Shown here: positions 34,610-43,476 of the stretch, piece by piece
Layout: each line of letters begins with the position of its first letter
Position numbering within the stretch: position 1 is the stretch's first letter
Assembly (NCBI GenBank): GCA_016290775.1
Contig: JAEEVF010000003.1
Span: 179,858 to 243,857, forward strand
Reading direction: 5' to 3'
DNA: 64,000 bases
From: Acetatifactor sp.
GTDB lineage: Bacteria > Bacillota > Clostridia > Lachnospirales > Lachnospiraceae
Position numbers and translations under genes: made by a program
Notes under the pieces: generated by a model
What the model saw: only the letters and a program-made list of their open reading frames with translations
Told to the model about the DNA's origin: nothing
Databases searched by the model: none

Positions 34610-36917
34610 ATCATCCATCTGCCTGCTTGCATTGATACGAGAGGATTTGCGGCACAAACATTGGATGCTGGCGCTCTCCATCCTCGGAAGCTTTCTGGCT
34701 GGCCCCGTGGCAGTGCTCTTTTTCCTGAGCATGTTTGATCTCCGCAAAAGAAATTTCCTGATCATCGACGGCAACATGTACAACATGAATCATGAATTTC
34801 TCATGACCCTAAGCGAGTACAACACCTACAAACTTAGTCTCGCAAAAGGCTTCCTAAGCAGTTACCATTTTCTCCTGATGCTTGTCATCGCCTTCATTGG
34901 GGCCATGATCGTGGCATTCCTTGGCTTCCGCTATCTCTACCACAGGCAGATGGTGGATCTTTACCACGGCATTCCCGTCTCCAGAAAGAAGCTCTTCCTT
35001 TCCGGTTGGCTAAGCGGCCTTTTGATCTGGCTGGTGCCCGCAATGACCTCAAGTTTTATCGTGGCCCTGATCTTCATCATTTACTTAAAGGGCATGTTCT
35101 TTGGCACGATCCTGGTGGAAGTGATCCTGGTGCTTCTGAAACTGACCTTGTGCTTTCTGATCGTATACAATGCCTGCCTTGTGGGCGTGATGCTCTCCGG
35201 CAACGCGCTGAACGCTCTGGTGAGCGGGCTTGCCTATGGCTTGATCGTGGTGATGATCGTGGCCTGCTACTTCGTGACGGCAGAAAGCTTTTTTGACACC
35301 TTCTACATGAAAAACGCCCTGCTCTACACCCATCCGCTGTATGTCTTCTCGCCCCTGACGACACCGCTTATCCTGGCTTATCAGTGGATCAGTAAAGACG
35401 CTCTTATGACCTATTATGCTTGGCACTTTTGCGGTGGCATCCTGCTCTGCGCCCTGAATTTCGTCTTTGCGGCATATCTCTACTTAAAGCGCCCCAGCGA
35501 GCTTTCTGAGCGCGGCCTGGAGAATAAGCCTGTACGTATCGTGCTACGCGCAGGCATCTCCCTGATCGGAGGCCTTTTCTTTGCCATGGTCTGCTATGTG
35601 GGTGCAGATCACATGTTCCCTTGGATGGTGTTTGGCACTGTCCTTGGATCGGCCTTGACCTTCTGTGTGCTGAACGTGATCTTCCATTGCACCTTCAAGA
35701 AAGTGATCTCCCACAAGATCCAGTACTTGATCGTCATGGCACTCAGCGTCGCTTTCATCAGCATCCTAAGGTATGATCTTGTGGGGTATGACAGACGCCT
35801 TCCGAACGAAAAAGACATTAAAGGGATTTCTGTTTTTTGCTCCGCCCTGCATGAATATAAATGGGAGTACGAACTGCAAGACGGCGTGCTTGTGGAGGTC
35901 GGAGGCGATGAAGAACTAGCGGATTTCATCGCCAGCGACGACCCTGCAAAGATCCACGCACTCCTTTCCGCCTGCATAAAGGACACCAAGGATAGCTGGT
36001 ACTATGGCATGCGCACCAATCGTGTTGTCGTCAAAGTGAAAACAACATTTGGATCCTATTATCGCTCCTACCAGCTCTCAACGCGAAACGAAGTGGAACT
36101 CCTTGCACCGATGGTGGAGACGGAAGAATTTGCAAAGAATTACTATCCACTCCAGTCCCTCGAGTTTGGGAATCCGCAAGCCATCCGTCTTAGCGGCTCG
36201 CTTATCACGGAAGAACTCATCGAGGATAATGCCCGCATTGACGAGCTCATGCAGGCGCTCCATCAGGATTTCGAGGAGCATCGCACTGTATATGACCTGC
36301 TTCGCGAAAGTCGTAAATTCGAACTCTACTTCTTTTATGTTCAAGAGGGTGCGTTCGACAACACCATTCATAGTTTTAATTTTGACATCCCTTATTGGTA
36401 CGAACACACCATCTCCCTTGTGGAGGAATGGTATCCCACGAAGCAGTTTGATCCCGTCGTGAGCAAGCTTACCAATTTCACCGTGGACGCTTCCTTCGAC
36501 ATTGCGAAGGGGGAAGACCTTCACCAAGCGCTTTATCGCAGCTTTGGCTACGATCCGGAGGGAAATCCATTGTCCTCGCCGACCGAAAACAGCGATGAAT
36601 CCAATACCTCCCCACGCGGCTATGCTTACTGGTCCTTTGATCTTTCCGAGGAGGACATGCAACTCCTTGAGGCGCAGGAACCCTATCTGATCTGGGGCCG
36701 TTACGCGGACCCGCTCTATGAAGAATATATGGCATTGGGTGTGGGGGAAGACGGATTAGGGAGACGCGCAGACTGCTATATACGCTATGGCAAACTGCCA
36801 CTGGAGATCCTTCAGAAAATGGAACAAAAAGCAAGAGTTGTCATCTATGATGACGATGATGAGATCTACGGCACGACGGACTACCCGTCTTACTTAGAAA
36901 AGTATTATATCGATTGA
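34584..36917 (+). CDS. ABC-2-type permease with large extracytoplasmic domain
   Basis: 777-residue membrane partner of the preceding ATPase. Seen: about ten hydrophobic segments in residues 20-400 and a long soluble C-terminal part (about 410-777) rich in Asp/Glu, ending in a single polypeptide without further helices. The soluble domain is large for this family, and I do not recognise it. Likely moves or senses an envelope-active compound, given the YtrA-type operon. Confidence 0.78.
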   Translation: MTSQKSTNKSSICLLALIREDLRHKHWMLALSILGSFLAGPVAVLFFLSMFDLRKRNFLIIDGNMYNMNHEFLMTLSEYNTYKLSLAKGFLSSYHFLLMLVIAFIGAMIVAFLGFRYLYHRQMVDLYHGIPVSRKKLFLSGWLSGLLIWLVPAMTSSFIVALIFIIYLKGMFFGTILVEVILVLLKLTLCFLIVYNACLVGVMLSGNALNALVSGLAYGLIVVMIVACYFVTAESFFDTFYMKNALLYTHPLYVFSPLTTPLILAYQWISKDALMTYYAWHFCGGILLCALNFVFAAYLYLKRPSELSERGLENKPVRIVLRAGISLIGGLFFAMVCYVGADHMFPWMVFGTVLGSALTFCVLNVIFHCTFKKVISHKIQYLIVMALSVAFISILRYDLVGYDRRLPNEKDIKGISVFCSALHEYKWEYELQDGVLVEVGGDEELADFIASDDPAKIHALLSACIKDTKDSWYYGMRTNRVVVKVKTTFGSYYRSYQLSTRNEVELLAPMVETEEFAKNYYPLQSLEFGNPQAIRLSGSLITEELIEDNARIDELMQALHQDFEEHRTVYDLLRESRKFELYFFYVQEGAFDNTIHSFNFDIPYWYEHTISLVEEWYPTKQFDPVVSKLTNFTVDASFDIAKGEDLHQALYRSFGYDPEGNPLSSPTENSDESNTSPRGYAYWSFDLSEEDMQLLEAQEPYLIWGRYADPLYEEYMALGVGEDGLGRRADCYIRYGKLPLEILQKMEQKARVVIYDDDDEIYGTTDYPSYLEKYYID

Positions 36918-36924
36918 GGTACTT

Positions 36925-37503
36925 ATGAGTTTACGTACAATCTTTTCGTTGGCGATCACCTTTGCCACCATTGGCATCCTGCTCGTCATACCAGGGTTTT
37001 TGATCAGTTATTTTCTGATCTACAAGAAGCTGCTAAAGGGCCGAAAGCGCCTTTCGCCTGCTAAGGTCCTTTGGTGGTGCGCCTTTCTGTGCTACACCTT
37101 TATCGTGCTCAGCGCAACCATATTCATGCGCATCCCAAGCTGGTGGACAGGCGAGTTCTATCCCCTGTTCTACTCCTACAAAGAGGCTTGGATCACGGGG
37201 TCTGCAGCCAGCTGGCGCAATATCTTCATGAACTACGTCATGTTCATGCCCATCGGGTTTTTACTTCCGCTTGGCATAAAGCGCCTTTCAAAATGCGGCT
37301 GGACCGCCCTCTTCGCCTTTGGATTCTCCTTCGCGATCGAGCTTGTCCAGTTCCTTACGAAACGCGGCATGTTCGAACTCGACGACCTCCTTGGCAACAC
37401 CCTCGGCGCCCTTATCGGCTACGGCATCTTCTGCATCTTCCGCCAAGCCCTCACAACCCAAAGCCGCAAACAGCTCAAAAAACAGTTTAGAGTTGTTTCA
37501 TAA
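36925..37503 (+). CDS. VanZ-like membrane protein
   Basis: Small membrane protein with five or so hydrophobic segments and the VanZ family pattern: NIFMNYVMFMPIGFLLPL and FGFSFAIELVQFLTKRGMFELDD with the conserved Glu and Asp. VanZ gives low-level teicoplanin resistance; the role of such chromosomal members is unknown. 192 residues. 7 nt after the permease gene, so probably in the same envelope-stress operon. Its stop codon is followed by the palindromic repeat. Confidence 0.85.
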   Translation: MSLRTIFSLAITFATIGILLVIPGFLISYFLIYKKLLKGRKRLSPAKVLWWCAFLCYTFIVLSATIFMRIPSWWTGEFYPLFYSYKEAWITGSAASWRNIFMNYVMFMPIGFLLPLGIKRLSKCGWTALFAFGFSFAIELVQFLTKRGMFELDDLLGNTLGALIGYGIFCIFRQALTTQSRKQLKKQFRVVS

Positions 37504-37510
37504 AAAATAA

Positions 37511-37617
37511 TGTGCCACTGGGGACGGTTCTTTTTGGCACGTTTTGTCTTCAAGGACAAAACGTGCCAAAAAGAACCGTCCCCAGTGGCACATAAAAGAA
37601 CCGTCCCCAGTGGCACA
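37511..37617. repeat. palindromic GTGCCA...GGGGACGG intergenic repeat (REP/MITE-like)
   Basis: 38-bp arms beginning TGTGCCACTGGGGACGGTTC (37511-37548) and its exact complement (37555-37592) around a 6-nt TTCAAG loop, followed by a third, single copy (37594-37617). A related copy lies at 41154-41185. By recollection, very similar GAACCGTCCCC...GGCAC repeats are common in Clostridia genomes and resemble REP elements mobilised by RAYT-type transposases; none is encoded here. Confidence 0.85.
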
Positions 37618-37634
37618 TTTTACGTCTTGCTCAG

Positions 37635-38162
37635 TTATCTGCTGCCGTACTTCTCCGGCTCGGGATAGGTCTCCCCGAAGGTTTCAACGGTCACGGACTC
37701 CATCACCTGCTTCTCAAGCGGGCGATCACGGAAATCGGTAGGCGTCTCAGCGATCGCATTTACCACGTCCATGCCCTCGATGACTTTACCGAAGGCGGCA
37801 TATTCCCCATCCAGATGAGGGCTGGTCTTGTGCATCACGAAGAACTGGCTGCCGGCGGAGTTCGGCATCATGGAACGCGCCATGGAAAGAACGCCGGGGG
37901 TGTGCTTCAAGTCGTTCTTGAAACCATTGTGGGAGAACTCGCCCTTGATGGAATAGCCCGGGCCGCCCATGCCGGTGCCGTCGGGGCATCCGCCCTGGAT
38001 CATGAAGCCGCGGATCACGCGGTGAAAGATCAGGCCGTTATAATAGCCCTTGCTCACGAGGCTGATAAAGTTGTTCACGGTGTTGGGCGCGATCTCAGGA
38101 TAAAGCTCTGCCTTGAAAACGCCGCCATCTTTCATGGTAAAGGTTACGATAGGATTTGACAT
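37635..38162 (-). CDS. ppiB: peptidyl-prolyl cis-trans isomerase, cyclophilin type
   Basis: Cytoplasmic proline isomerase. Seen: the cyclophilin core NFISLVSKGYYNGLIFHRVIRG with active-site Arg, GFMIQGGCPDGTGMGGPGYS and SAGSQFFVMHKTSPHLDG. 175 residues, no signal peptide. Single gene, divergent from the acetyltransferase gene. Confidence 0.95.
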   Translation of the reverse strand: MSNPIVTFTMKDGGVFKAELYPEIAPNTVNNFISLVSKGYYNGLIFHRVIRGFMIQGGCPDGTGMGGPGYSIKGEFSHNGFKNDLKHTPGVLSMARSMMPNSAGSQFFVMHKTSPHLDGEYAAFGKVIEGMDVVNAIAETPTDFRDRPLEKQVMESVTVETFGETYPEPEKYGSR

Positions 38163-38198
38163 AATTCTCTCACTTTCTTATTTTCTAAAATTTTCTCT

Positions 38199-38227
38199 TT
38201 GCTTTGCATCGCAAAAACAATTATAAT
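38199..38227 (+). promoter_or_regulatory. promoter of the acetyltransferase gene
   Basis: TTGCTT (38199-38204), 17-bp spacer, TATAAT (38222-38227), 46 nt before the ATG. Confidence 0.7.
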
Positions 38228-38273
38228 CATTTTAGCTTAAAACTTGATTTCCGTAAAGAGGGAGGCGCAGGAA

Positions 38274-39281
38274 ATGTTTTGCCTGAAGCATATCATTTTG
38301 AATACGGCGCAGGAAGGATCCTTTCCGCGTGCGGACGAAAAATGCGCCGCGGCAGGGAAGGAAGAAGCCTCCAAGCCTTTGACGGAATGGATCGCAGAGC
38401 TCGAGAGCCTTGGAATTGAGGTGGAATGGAACCAATCCAGACGCAGCGGGATTGACGAAGCGGCACCAGGCGACGCGTGGCCGGAAAGCGCGAGCGACGC
38501 CGGCACCATGTGGATCACGGACGACCTTGCGGCGGCGAAGAAATTTGCCGCACAGGGAAAACCGGTCCTGGGGCTCCTTACCGACGAAAACCCTGGCCCT
38601 GACACCATCGGAATTCCTTACCTCGCCTACGACCTGACCGAAATCGAGCCCAAATACCTCGAAGAAGCCTATCGTCGCCAGGCGGGCATCCCCTGCGACG
38701 TTCTTGAGACCAAGCGGTGCTTTTTGCGCGAGACGGCGCTTTCCGACGCGGATGCGTTTTATCAAATCTACGCGGACCCAACGATCACGGCGCACATGGA
38801 AGACCTTCCAAAGGACCGGGACGCCTTTCGCGCCTGGTTGGAGGGATATACCAGGAACGTTTACGCCCTCTTTGAATATGGCATCTGGACCGTGTGCCTG
38901 AAGCCTCAAAAGACCATCTGCGCCGACAAGCTGGCGCCAGCGCCTGAAGCGGACGCCACGAGCAGAATGTCAGACGAAGCGCGCCACGCCGCGACCATCA
39001 TCGGCCGCGCGGGCCTGAACCTACGCGAAGGTTTTGACGACCCGGAACTGGGATTTGTCATCGCAAAACAGTGGCAAGGACAAGGCCTGGCCTTTGAAGT
39101 GTGCAGCGCCATTCTGGAACATGCAAGGGAAATCGGTCTCCCGAAGGTGATCGCATTTTCAGAGCCCGAAAACGAAGCATCCGTAAAGCTTCTTACGAAA
39201 CTTGGCTTTACGGTGCAGGGCAAGATCCCCTTGGAAGGCAGGGAATGCATACAGTTTTCAAAACAGTTACCTTCCATCTGA
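38274..39281 (+). CDS. GNAT acetyltransferase with N-terminal extra domain
   Basis: 335-residue protein. The C-terminal half is a RimJ/RimL-like GNAT domain (about 142-330: ETKRCFLRETALSDADAFYQ, then LGFVIAKQWQGQGLAFEVCS as the acetyl-CoA site, and ASVKLLTKLGFTVQGKI). The N-terminal 140 residues look like a small Rossmann-type domain, as in HAD-like phosphatase remnants (TMWITDDLAAAKKFAAQGKP, VLGLLTDENPG), without full catalytic residues. Start at 38274 follows GGAGGCGCAGG. Substrate unknown; the fusion may let the acetylation domain bind a phosphorylated ligand, which is a guess. Confidence 0.75.
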   Translation: MFCLKHIILNTAQEGSFPRADEKCAAAGKEEASKPLTEWIAELESLGIEVEWNQSRRSGIDEAAPGDAWPESASDAGTMWITDDLAAAKKFAAQGKPVLGLLTDENPGPDTIGIPYLAYDLTEIEPKYLEEAYRRQAGIPCDVLETKRCFLRETALSDADAFYQIYADPTITAHMEDLPKDRDAFRAWLEGYTRNVYALFEYGIWTVCLKPQKTICADKLAPAPEADATSRMSDEARHAATIIGRAGLNLREGFDDPELGFVIAKQWQGQGLAFEVCSAILEHAREIGLPKVIAFSEPENEASVKLLTKLGFTVQGKIPLEGRECIQFSKQLPSI

Positions 39282-39296
39282 TGAGGAGAAACAATC

Positions 39297-40340
39297 ATGC
39301 AAAGGAATCACTTTATTGACGCCCTCAAAGGCATATTGATCCTATTTGTTCTGCTTATGCACTATCCGACGTCATATTCCGGAATCGTCCTTGAGATCCT
39401 TTTTGGTTTTGTGATCCAATTTGCCGTACCTGCCTTTATGTTTCTTTCCGGATATGTGCAGGCAAAGTCCATGCAACGCAGGAAAATCCAATCCTTTGAG
39501 GATGCATATGCCTGCCCCCTGATCACTGGCAAGATCCTGCGATTTCTCTTGCCCTATGCCTTTTTCTTTCTTTTGGCGCAGGTTTTTTACCGGCTTGTAC
39601 GAATGTACACCATCGGTGTGTTCGAATATGGCGTTCTTGCACTTTTCTTTGATTTTTTGAAAGGCGGGTATGGACCAGGCAGCTATTACGTACCGTTGCT
39701 GTTCCAACTGATCTTCCTGTTTCCCTTGGTTTATGCGATCATCGAAAAGAAAGGAAAACATGGGTTGTTTCTCTGTCTGATGGCAAATATTGCATTTGAA
39801 GTTTTAAAACAAGCGTTCGGAATGCAGGAATCGGAGTATCGTCTCCTGATCTTCCGCTATCTTTTTCTGATTGCCTGTGGATGTTATATGGCAATATATG
39901 AAAACGAAAAGTCCAAGGAAAACTCATTTCCGCCGATCACTTGGATCATTTGCCTCCTTGCAGGCATCATGTTTCTAATCCTCTTCAGGTTTACGAACTA
40001 TCCTGCGCATGCAAAGATCATCACCATGTGGGGGACGACTTCCGTGTTAACGTCGTTTTACGTCGTGCCAATCCTTTGCTTTTTGGTGAAAAGGGACCAT
40101 TTTTCGATCCCTCCCTTGGAAGTCCTTGGGAAGTATTCCTTTCACGTGTTTTTGGTGCAAACGCTTTATTATCAATACTATGATTTCGCCCTGAAAGAAA
40201 GATTTACGCCCGGGATCGGATTGATCGTTACGATCTGCATCTGTGTGATTCTTGGCGTTGTATTTGGTGCAGTTGAGGAAAGACTGGGACTGCGCGAAAA
40301 GATCCTTTCCGCTATATTCGGAAAGAAGAAACAGGAGTAA
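39297..40340 (+). CDS. acyltransferase family 3 membrane protein
   Basis: Ten-helix membrane acyltransferase (Acyltransferase_3), which typically O-acetylates surface sugars. Seen: N-terminal HFIDALKGILILFVLLMHYP with the conserved His pattern, regular hydrophobic segments, and conserved Arg/Lys-rich loop after helix 2. 347 residues. 15 nt after the acetyltransferase gene and 4 nt before the next gene, so in one operon. Substrate unknown. Confidence 0.8.
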   Translation: MQRNHFIDALKGILILFVLLMHYPTSYSGIVLEILFGFVIQFAVPAFMFLSGYVQAKSMQRRKIQSFEDAYACPLITGKILRFLLPYAFFFLLAQVFYRLVRMYTIGVFEYGVLALFFDFLKGGYGPGSYYVPLLFQLIFLFPLVYAIIEKKGKHGLFLCLMANIAFEVLKQAFGMQESEYRLLIFRYLFLIACGCYMAIYENEKSKENSFPPITWIICLLAGIMFLILFRFTNYPAHAKIITMWGTTSVLTSFYVVPILCFLVKRDHFSIPPLEVLGKYSFHVFLVQTLYYQYYDFALKERFTPGIGLIVTICICVILGVVFGAVEERLGLREKILSAIFGKKKQE

Positions 40341-40344
40341 AAAA

Positions 40345-41151
40345 ATGGCTGGAACGATAATGCATCTGGTGATCGCGGACAGGCTTCTGGACCTTTATCA
40401 GATCAAAAATCCCGGATATTTTTACTGTGGGAACCTGGCACCGGATGCCGTGATGAACCGCGAGAATTACGTGCGCGAGATGAAGCGTCACACGCATTTT
40501 AAGGACGGGATACGCCTCCACGAGCTACGCATCCCGGAGAATTTTGAAATCTATCTGGAGCGCCTGAACGCCTTTTACGATAGCCTCGTGGCAAAGCCCT
40601 CCAAGCACTGGGAGATCTACTTCGGTTATCTGACGCACATTCTGGTGGACGAACTCTATCTTCTTGAGTTCCGCGACAAGTTCGTGGACATGCTCGTCTC
40701 CCAGGGCAAGGACCCCACGGACCTTGAGTTCTTCCGCTTGTTCACTAAGGATGTGTATCTCGTCGACCTCGAGCTCGTGCGCACCTACAAGTTCCACCAT
40801 CCCATGCCCGAGACCCTGCGGATCAATGAAGAATATGAGATCCCCGGCCTCGTCACCTCGAAGGAACTCCTCGACAGCAAGGAATATATCATCCGCATGA
40901 ACTTCGAAAAGCAACGCGCCGAAGCAAAGGAAGATGCGCAGATCACGCCCTCCGAGCGCCCTTTGAAAGCAGAGCTCGGCCAGGGAGAGGAGATCACCGA
41001 CCCCGACGTCCTGAAAAGCTTCTACTTCCCAGACGTTTCGGATGCATATACCAGAGACCTCAAGGTCATGACCATGCAGCAAAATCTCGACTTCATCGAA
41101 CTTTGCGTCCGCGAGATCCCGCAGATCCTGGCGGAACGCTACGGAATCTAG
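40345..41151 (+). CDS. zinc-dependent phospholipase C-like protein
   Basis: 268-residue protein with the N-terminal pattern of the zinc-dependent phospholipase C family: GTIMHLVIADRLL, GNLAPDAVMNR and KRHTHFKDG, then YFGYLTHILVDEL; these His/Asp residues would bind metal. No signal peptide, so it probably acts in the cytoplasm; the true substrate is unknown and need not be a phospholipid. The ATG at 40345 follows ACAGGAG. It ends just before a copy of the palindromic repeat. Confidence 0.65.
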   Translation: MAGTIMHLVIADRLLDLYQIKNPGYFYCGNLAPDAVMNRENYVREMKRHTHFKDGIRLHELRIPENFEIYLERLNAFYDSLVAKPSKHWEIYFGYLTHILVDELYLLEFRDKFVDMLVSQGKDPTDLEFFRLFTKDVYLVDLELVRTYKFHHPMPETLRINEEYEIPGLVTSKELLDSKEYIIRMNFEKQRAEAKEDAQITPSERPLKAELGQGEEITDPDVLKSFYFPDVSDAYTRDLKVMTMQQNLDFIELCVREIPQILAERYGI

Positions 41152-41153
41152 TA

Positions 41154-41185
41154 ACGTGCCAAAAAGAACCGTCCCCATTGGCACA
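41154..41185. repeat. second copy of the GAACCGTCCCC palindromic repeat
   Basis: ACGTGCCAAAAAGAACCGTC followed by CCCATTGGCACA: one arm of the repeat found at 37511. It fills the gap after the phospholipase-like gene and ends 1 nt before the TGGAGG ribosome binding site of the next gene. Confidence 0.8.
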
Positions 41186-41196
41186 TGGAGGTTATC

Positions 41197-42888
41197 ATGA
41201 AAAAACTAGAACAGCTCCTTCGGGAGAATGATCATAAGCCCTACCCCGCATACAAAAACCTGAAGGGGCGTTATACCTTTCAGGGCTACGTGCTCTCCAT
41301 CGATCATGTGCAAGGAGATCCCTTCGCGGCGCCCTCTTCCTTGAGCCTACATCTTACGGCCGCTCAGCACGGCTTTCCGAAGGAATATTATTCCGCCCCG
41401 CATCGTCGGATCACGCTCCAGGACTATCTTCTCCGCGCCTTCCACAGAGAGCTTGGCAAGTTCAGCCATAAGGCCGGCGGCTCCGGAAAGTCCGGCACTC
41501 TCTCCGTCAGCAGCTGCGGCCAGGAGATCCTTGAGCGCTCTGCATTGACCATCAACCCTGAGGACGGCGCGCTTACGCTCCGCTTCCTTGCAGGCTTCCC
41601 TGCGGCAGGCCGCACCACCCTTGCCATGGAACTGAAAAAAATGCTCTTCGAGTTTATTCCCGCCTGCGCACAAAAAGCCTTTCGCTATGCTGCAACGGAT
41701 AAGCAAATGCTTCAAAGCTGGATCTCCCTTTCCGATGATCAAAAGGCCATCCGCGACCAGCTTCCCGAAAAAGGCCTCATCGCCTTTGTCGCAAACGACG
41801 CCATCCTGCCGAGAATGAGCGGCGTGGACGATCGCCCCATGAAAGGCGCAGTGAAATTCCAAAGCCCTAAAGCAGACGAGGTGACCCTCGCCCTTCCTGG
41901 CGGCAGAATCCTTACAGGCCTCGGCGTAAGGCGCGGCATCACCCTCATCGTCGGCGGCGGATACCACGGAAAATCCACGCTCCTCAAAGCCTTAGAACGC
42001 GGCGTCTACAACCACGTGCCGGGCGACGGTCGGGAATACGTCATCACGGAAAACACCGCCATGAAGCTTCGCGCCGAGGACGGCCGTAGCGTAAAACAAC
42101 TCGACATCAGCGCCTTCATCCGTGGTCTCCCCAGCGGCCGCGATACCAAATGCTTTTCCACCGAAGATGCCAGCGGAAGCACCTCACAGGCCGCCTGCAC
42201 CGTGGAAGCCATTCTTTCCGGCAGCAAGACCCTCCTCATTGACGAGGACACCAGCGCCACCAACTTCATGGTCCGCGACGCCCTCATGCAAAAGGTGATC
42301 CACTCCGGCGAAGAACCCATCATCCCCTTTGTGTCAAGGATGCGCCAGCTCTTTGATTTACTTGGCATCTCCACGATCCTTGTTGCAGGAAGCTCCGGCG
42401 CATTTTTCGAGGTTTCCGACACTGTCCTGCAGATGAAGGAATACCGCCCCATCGACATTACTGAGAAAGCAAAAGAAGCCGCCAAGGCGACTTCTGAAAA
42501 GCTTGAATTCCCTGACGTCATCTCGCTCACACCCGACCTCCGCACGGCCTTTCCAAACAAGGCCGTAACGGAAAGCCGCAAGGTGAAAGTGCGCGGCAAC
42601 GGCACCGACGCCGTCTCCATTAACCACGAATCCGTGGAGCTTCGCTTTGTGGAGCAAGTAGTCGACAACGAGCAGACTAACCTCCTCGGCGCTTTGCTCC
42701 GCACCCTCGAGGAGGATTACTTCGACGGCAAGTCCACGCTCCCCGTTTGCATAAGCGCCCTCTACGACCGCCTTCAAAAGCAAGGCTTCGCGGCCTGCTC
42801 GCATGGCCAGATTCCCGGAAACCTGGCCATGGTTCGCCCCCAAGAGCTCTGGGCCATGGTAAACCGCTACAGAGGATTAAAACTGTAA
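41197..42888 (+). CDS. ABC_ATPase family P-loop protein
   Basis: 563-residue cytoplasmic P-loop ATPase of the ABC_ATPase (PF09818-like) family, function unknown. Seen: N-terminal YPAYKNLKGRYTFQGYVLSI, Walker A GGGYHGKSTLL (about 253-263), the family's SGSTSQAACTVEAILSGSKT signature-like region and Walker B LLIDEDTSATNFMVRD. The ATG at 41197 follows TGGAGG; a start at 41185 would begin inside the repeat. Single-gene unit. Confidence 0.85.
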   Translation: MKKLEQLLRENDHKPYPAYKNLKGRYTFQGYVLSIDHVQGDPFAAPSSLSLHLTAAQHGFPKEYYSAPHRRITLQDYLLRAFHRELGKFSHKAGGSGKSGTLSVSSCGQEILERSALTINPEDGALTLRFLAGFPAAGRTTLAMELKKMLFEFIPACAQKAFRYAATDKQMLQSWISLSDDQKAIRDQLPEKGLIAFVANDAILPRMSGVDDRPMKGAVKFQSPKADEVTLALPGGRILTGLGVRRGITLIVGGGYHGKSTLLKALERGVYNHVPGDGREYVITENTAMKLRAEDGRSVKQLDISAFIRGLPSGRDTKCFSTEDASGSTSQAACTVEAILSGSKTLLIDEDTSATNFMVRDALMQKVIHSGEEPIIPFVSRMRQLFDLLGISTILVAGSSGAFFEVSDTVLQMKEYRPIDITEKAKEAAKATSEKLEFPDVISLTPDLRTAFPNKAVTESRKVKVRGNGTDAVSINHESVELRFVEQVVDNEQTNLLGALLRTLEEDYFDGKSTLPVCISALYDRLQKQGFAACSHGQIPGNLAMVRPQELWAMVNRYRGLKL

Positions 42889-42907
42889 ATAAGTATTCCA
42901 CACATTC

Positions 42908-43096
42908 CTAGTAATAAAATATCGTCCTACCATCAATGTGAACGATCTTTGAAACCTTTTCGGTACTGGACATCATCGTTGCCCCTGTCGCCACAAGCAC
43001 ACGCCCCGACGAGGTTGTTCTGTACCAGAAGGTAGGGCAATAGTATATACCGCCGTTAATACACATCATTTCTTCTTTGCTTACTGCATTCAACAT
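42908..43096 (-). CDS. double-glycine leader peptide 1 (bacteriocin-like precursor)
   Basis: 62-residue peptide with a short leader ending in MMCINGG (residues 10-16), the double-glycine cleavage type used by C39-peptidase exporters, then an aromatic, Gly/Ser/Thr-rich core starting IYYCPTFWYR and ending VHIDGRTIFYY. The C-terminal (V)IDGR-T-(x)-YY pattern is shared with the peptide at 43477. AAGGAGGG precedes the ATG. It is transcribed divergently from the second peptide under a mirrored LytTR promoter. A two-peptide bacteriocin or signalling peptide is inferred; no known family is recognised. Confidence 0.8.
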   Translation of the reverse strand: MLNAVSKEEMMCINGGIYYCPTFWYRTTSSGRVLVATGATMMSSTEKVSKIVHIDGRTIFYY

Positions 43097-43152
43097 GTTT
43101 TTTCCCTCCTTTTTGTTTGATCTTTTTGCTTCACCCCATTTGCCTGCGCAAG

Positions 43153-43171
43153 CTTAGGTCTTCGACCTAAG
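43153..43171 (-). other. 5' leader hairpin of peptide 1 mRNA
   Basis: CTTAGGT-CTTCG-ACCTAAG, starting about where transcription from the promoter at 43175-43204 should begin; probably protects the 5' end of the mRNA. Confidence 0.5.
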
Positions 43172-43174
43172 AAC

Positions 43175-43204
43175 ATTATGAAACACGTTGGCGGCACTTT
43201 GCAA
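43175..43204 (-). promoter_or_regulatory. LytTR-controlled promoter of peptide 1
   Basis: Minus strand TTGCAA (43199-43204), 18-bp spacer, CATAAT (43175-43180); the nearest LytTR-type repeat ends 8 bp upstream of the -35 box. Confidence 0.75.
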
Positions 43205-43212
43205 CAGTCCGT

Positions 43213-43292
43213 TGATGAACTACGGTTTTTTTTGATGAACGACGTAAAATGGCCCAAAAACGTCGTTCATCAAAAAGTATTACCGTTCATCA
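43213..43292. promoter_or_regulatory. divergent LytTR binding region, two pairs of direct repeats
   Basis: Pair facing left: TGATGAAC at 43213 and 43233. Pair facing right: CGTTCATCA at 43264 and 43284. Each pair is spaced 20 bp, about two helical turns. The right-facing proximal site ACCGTTCAT fits the known AgrA/LytTR half-site pattern (T/A)(A/C)(C/A)GTTN(A/G)(T/G). Control region for both double-glycine peptides. Confidence 0.8.
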
Positions 43293-43300
43293 ATACGTTG

Positions 43301-43330
43301 TTGATTTTTGGGTAAAACATGCTTCATAAT
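43301..43330 (+). promoter_or_regulatory. LytTR-controlled promoter of peptide 2 and exporter genes
   Basis: TTGATT (43301-43306), 18-bp spacer, CATAAT (43325-43330), 8 bp after the proximal CGTTCATCA site. Leader of about 140 nt; its last part (TGCGCAGGCAAATG) is shared with the leader of peptide 1. Confidence 0.75.
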
Positions 43331-43476
43331 AGAGATGGACGGGGGGTTAAGGAAACAAGATCACCTAGATCCACGGTCAGATAATTTGGTTCAAGTGCAC
43401 GGAAACCATATTATACACTTCAATTTGCATGCGCAGGCAAATGAAGCCAAACTAAACAAATAAGGAGGAAGAAAAT

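Noticed and set aside
41185..41196. Earlier ATG for the ABC_ATPase gene
   Set aside because: This ATG lies at the end of the palindromic repeat and overlaps the TGGAGG site that serves the ATG at 41197.
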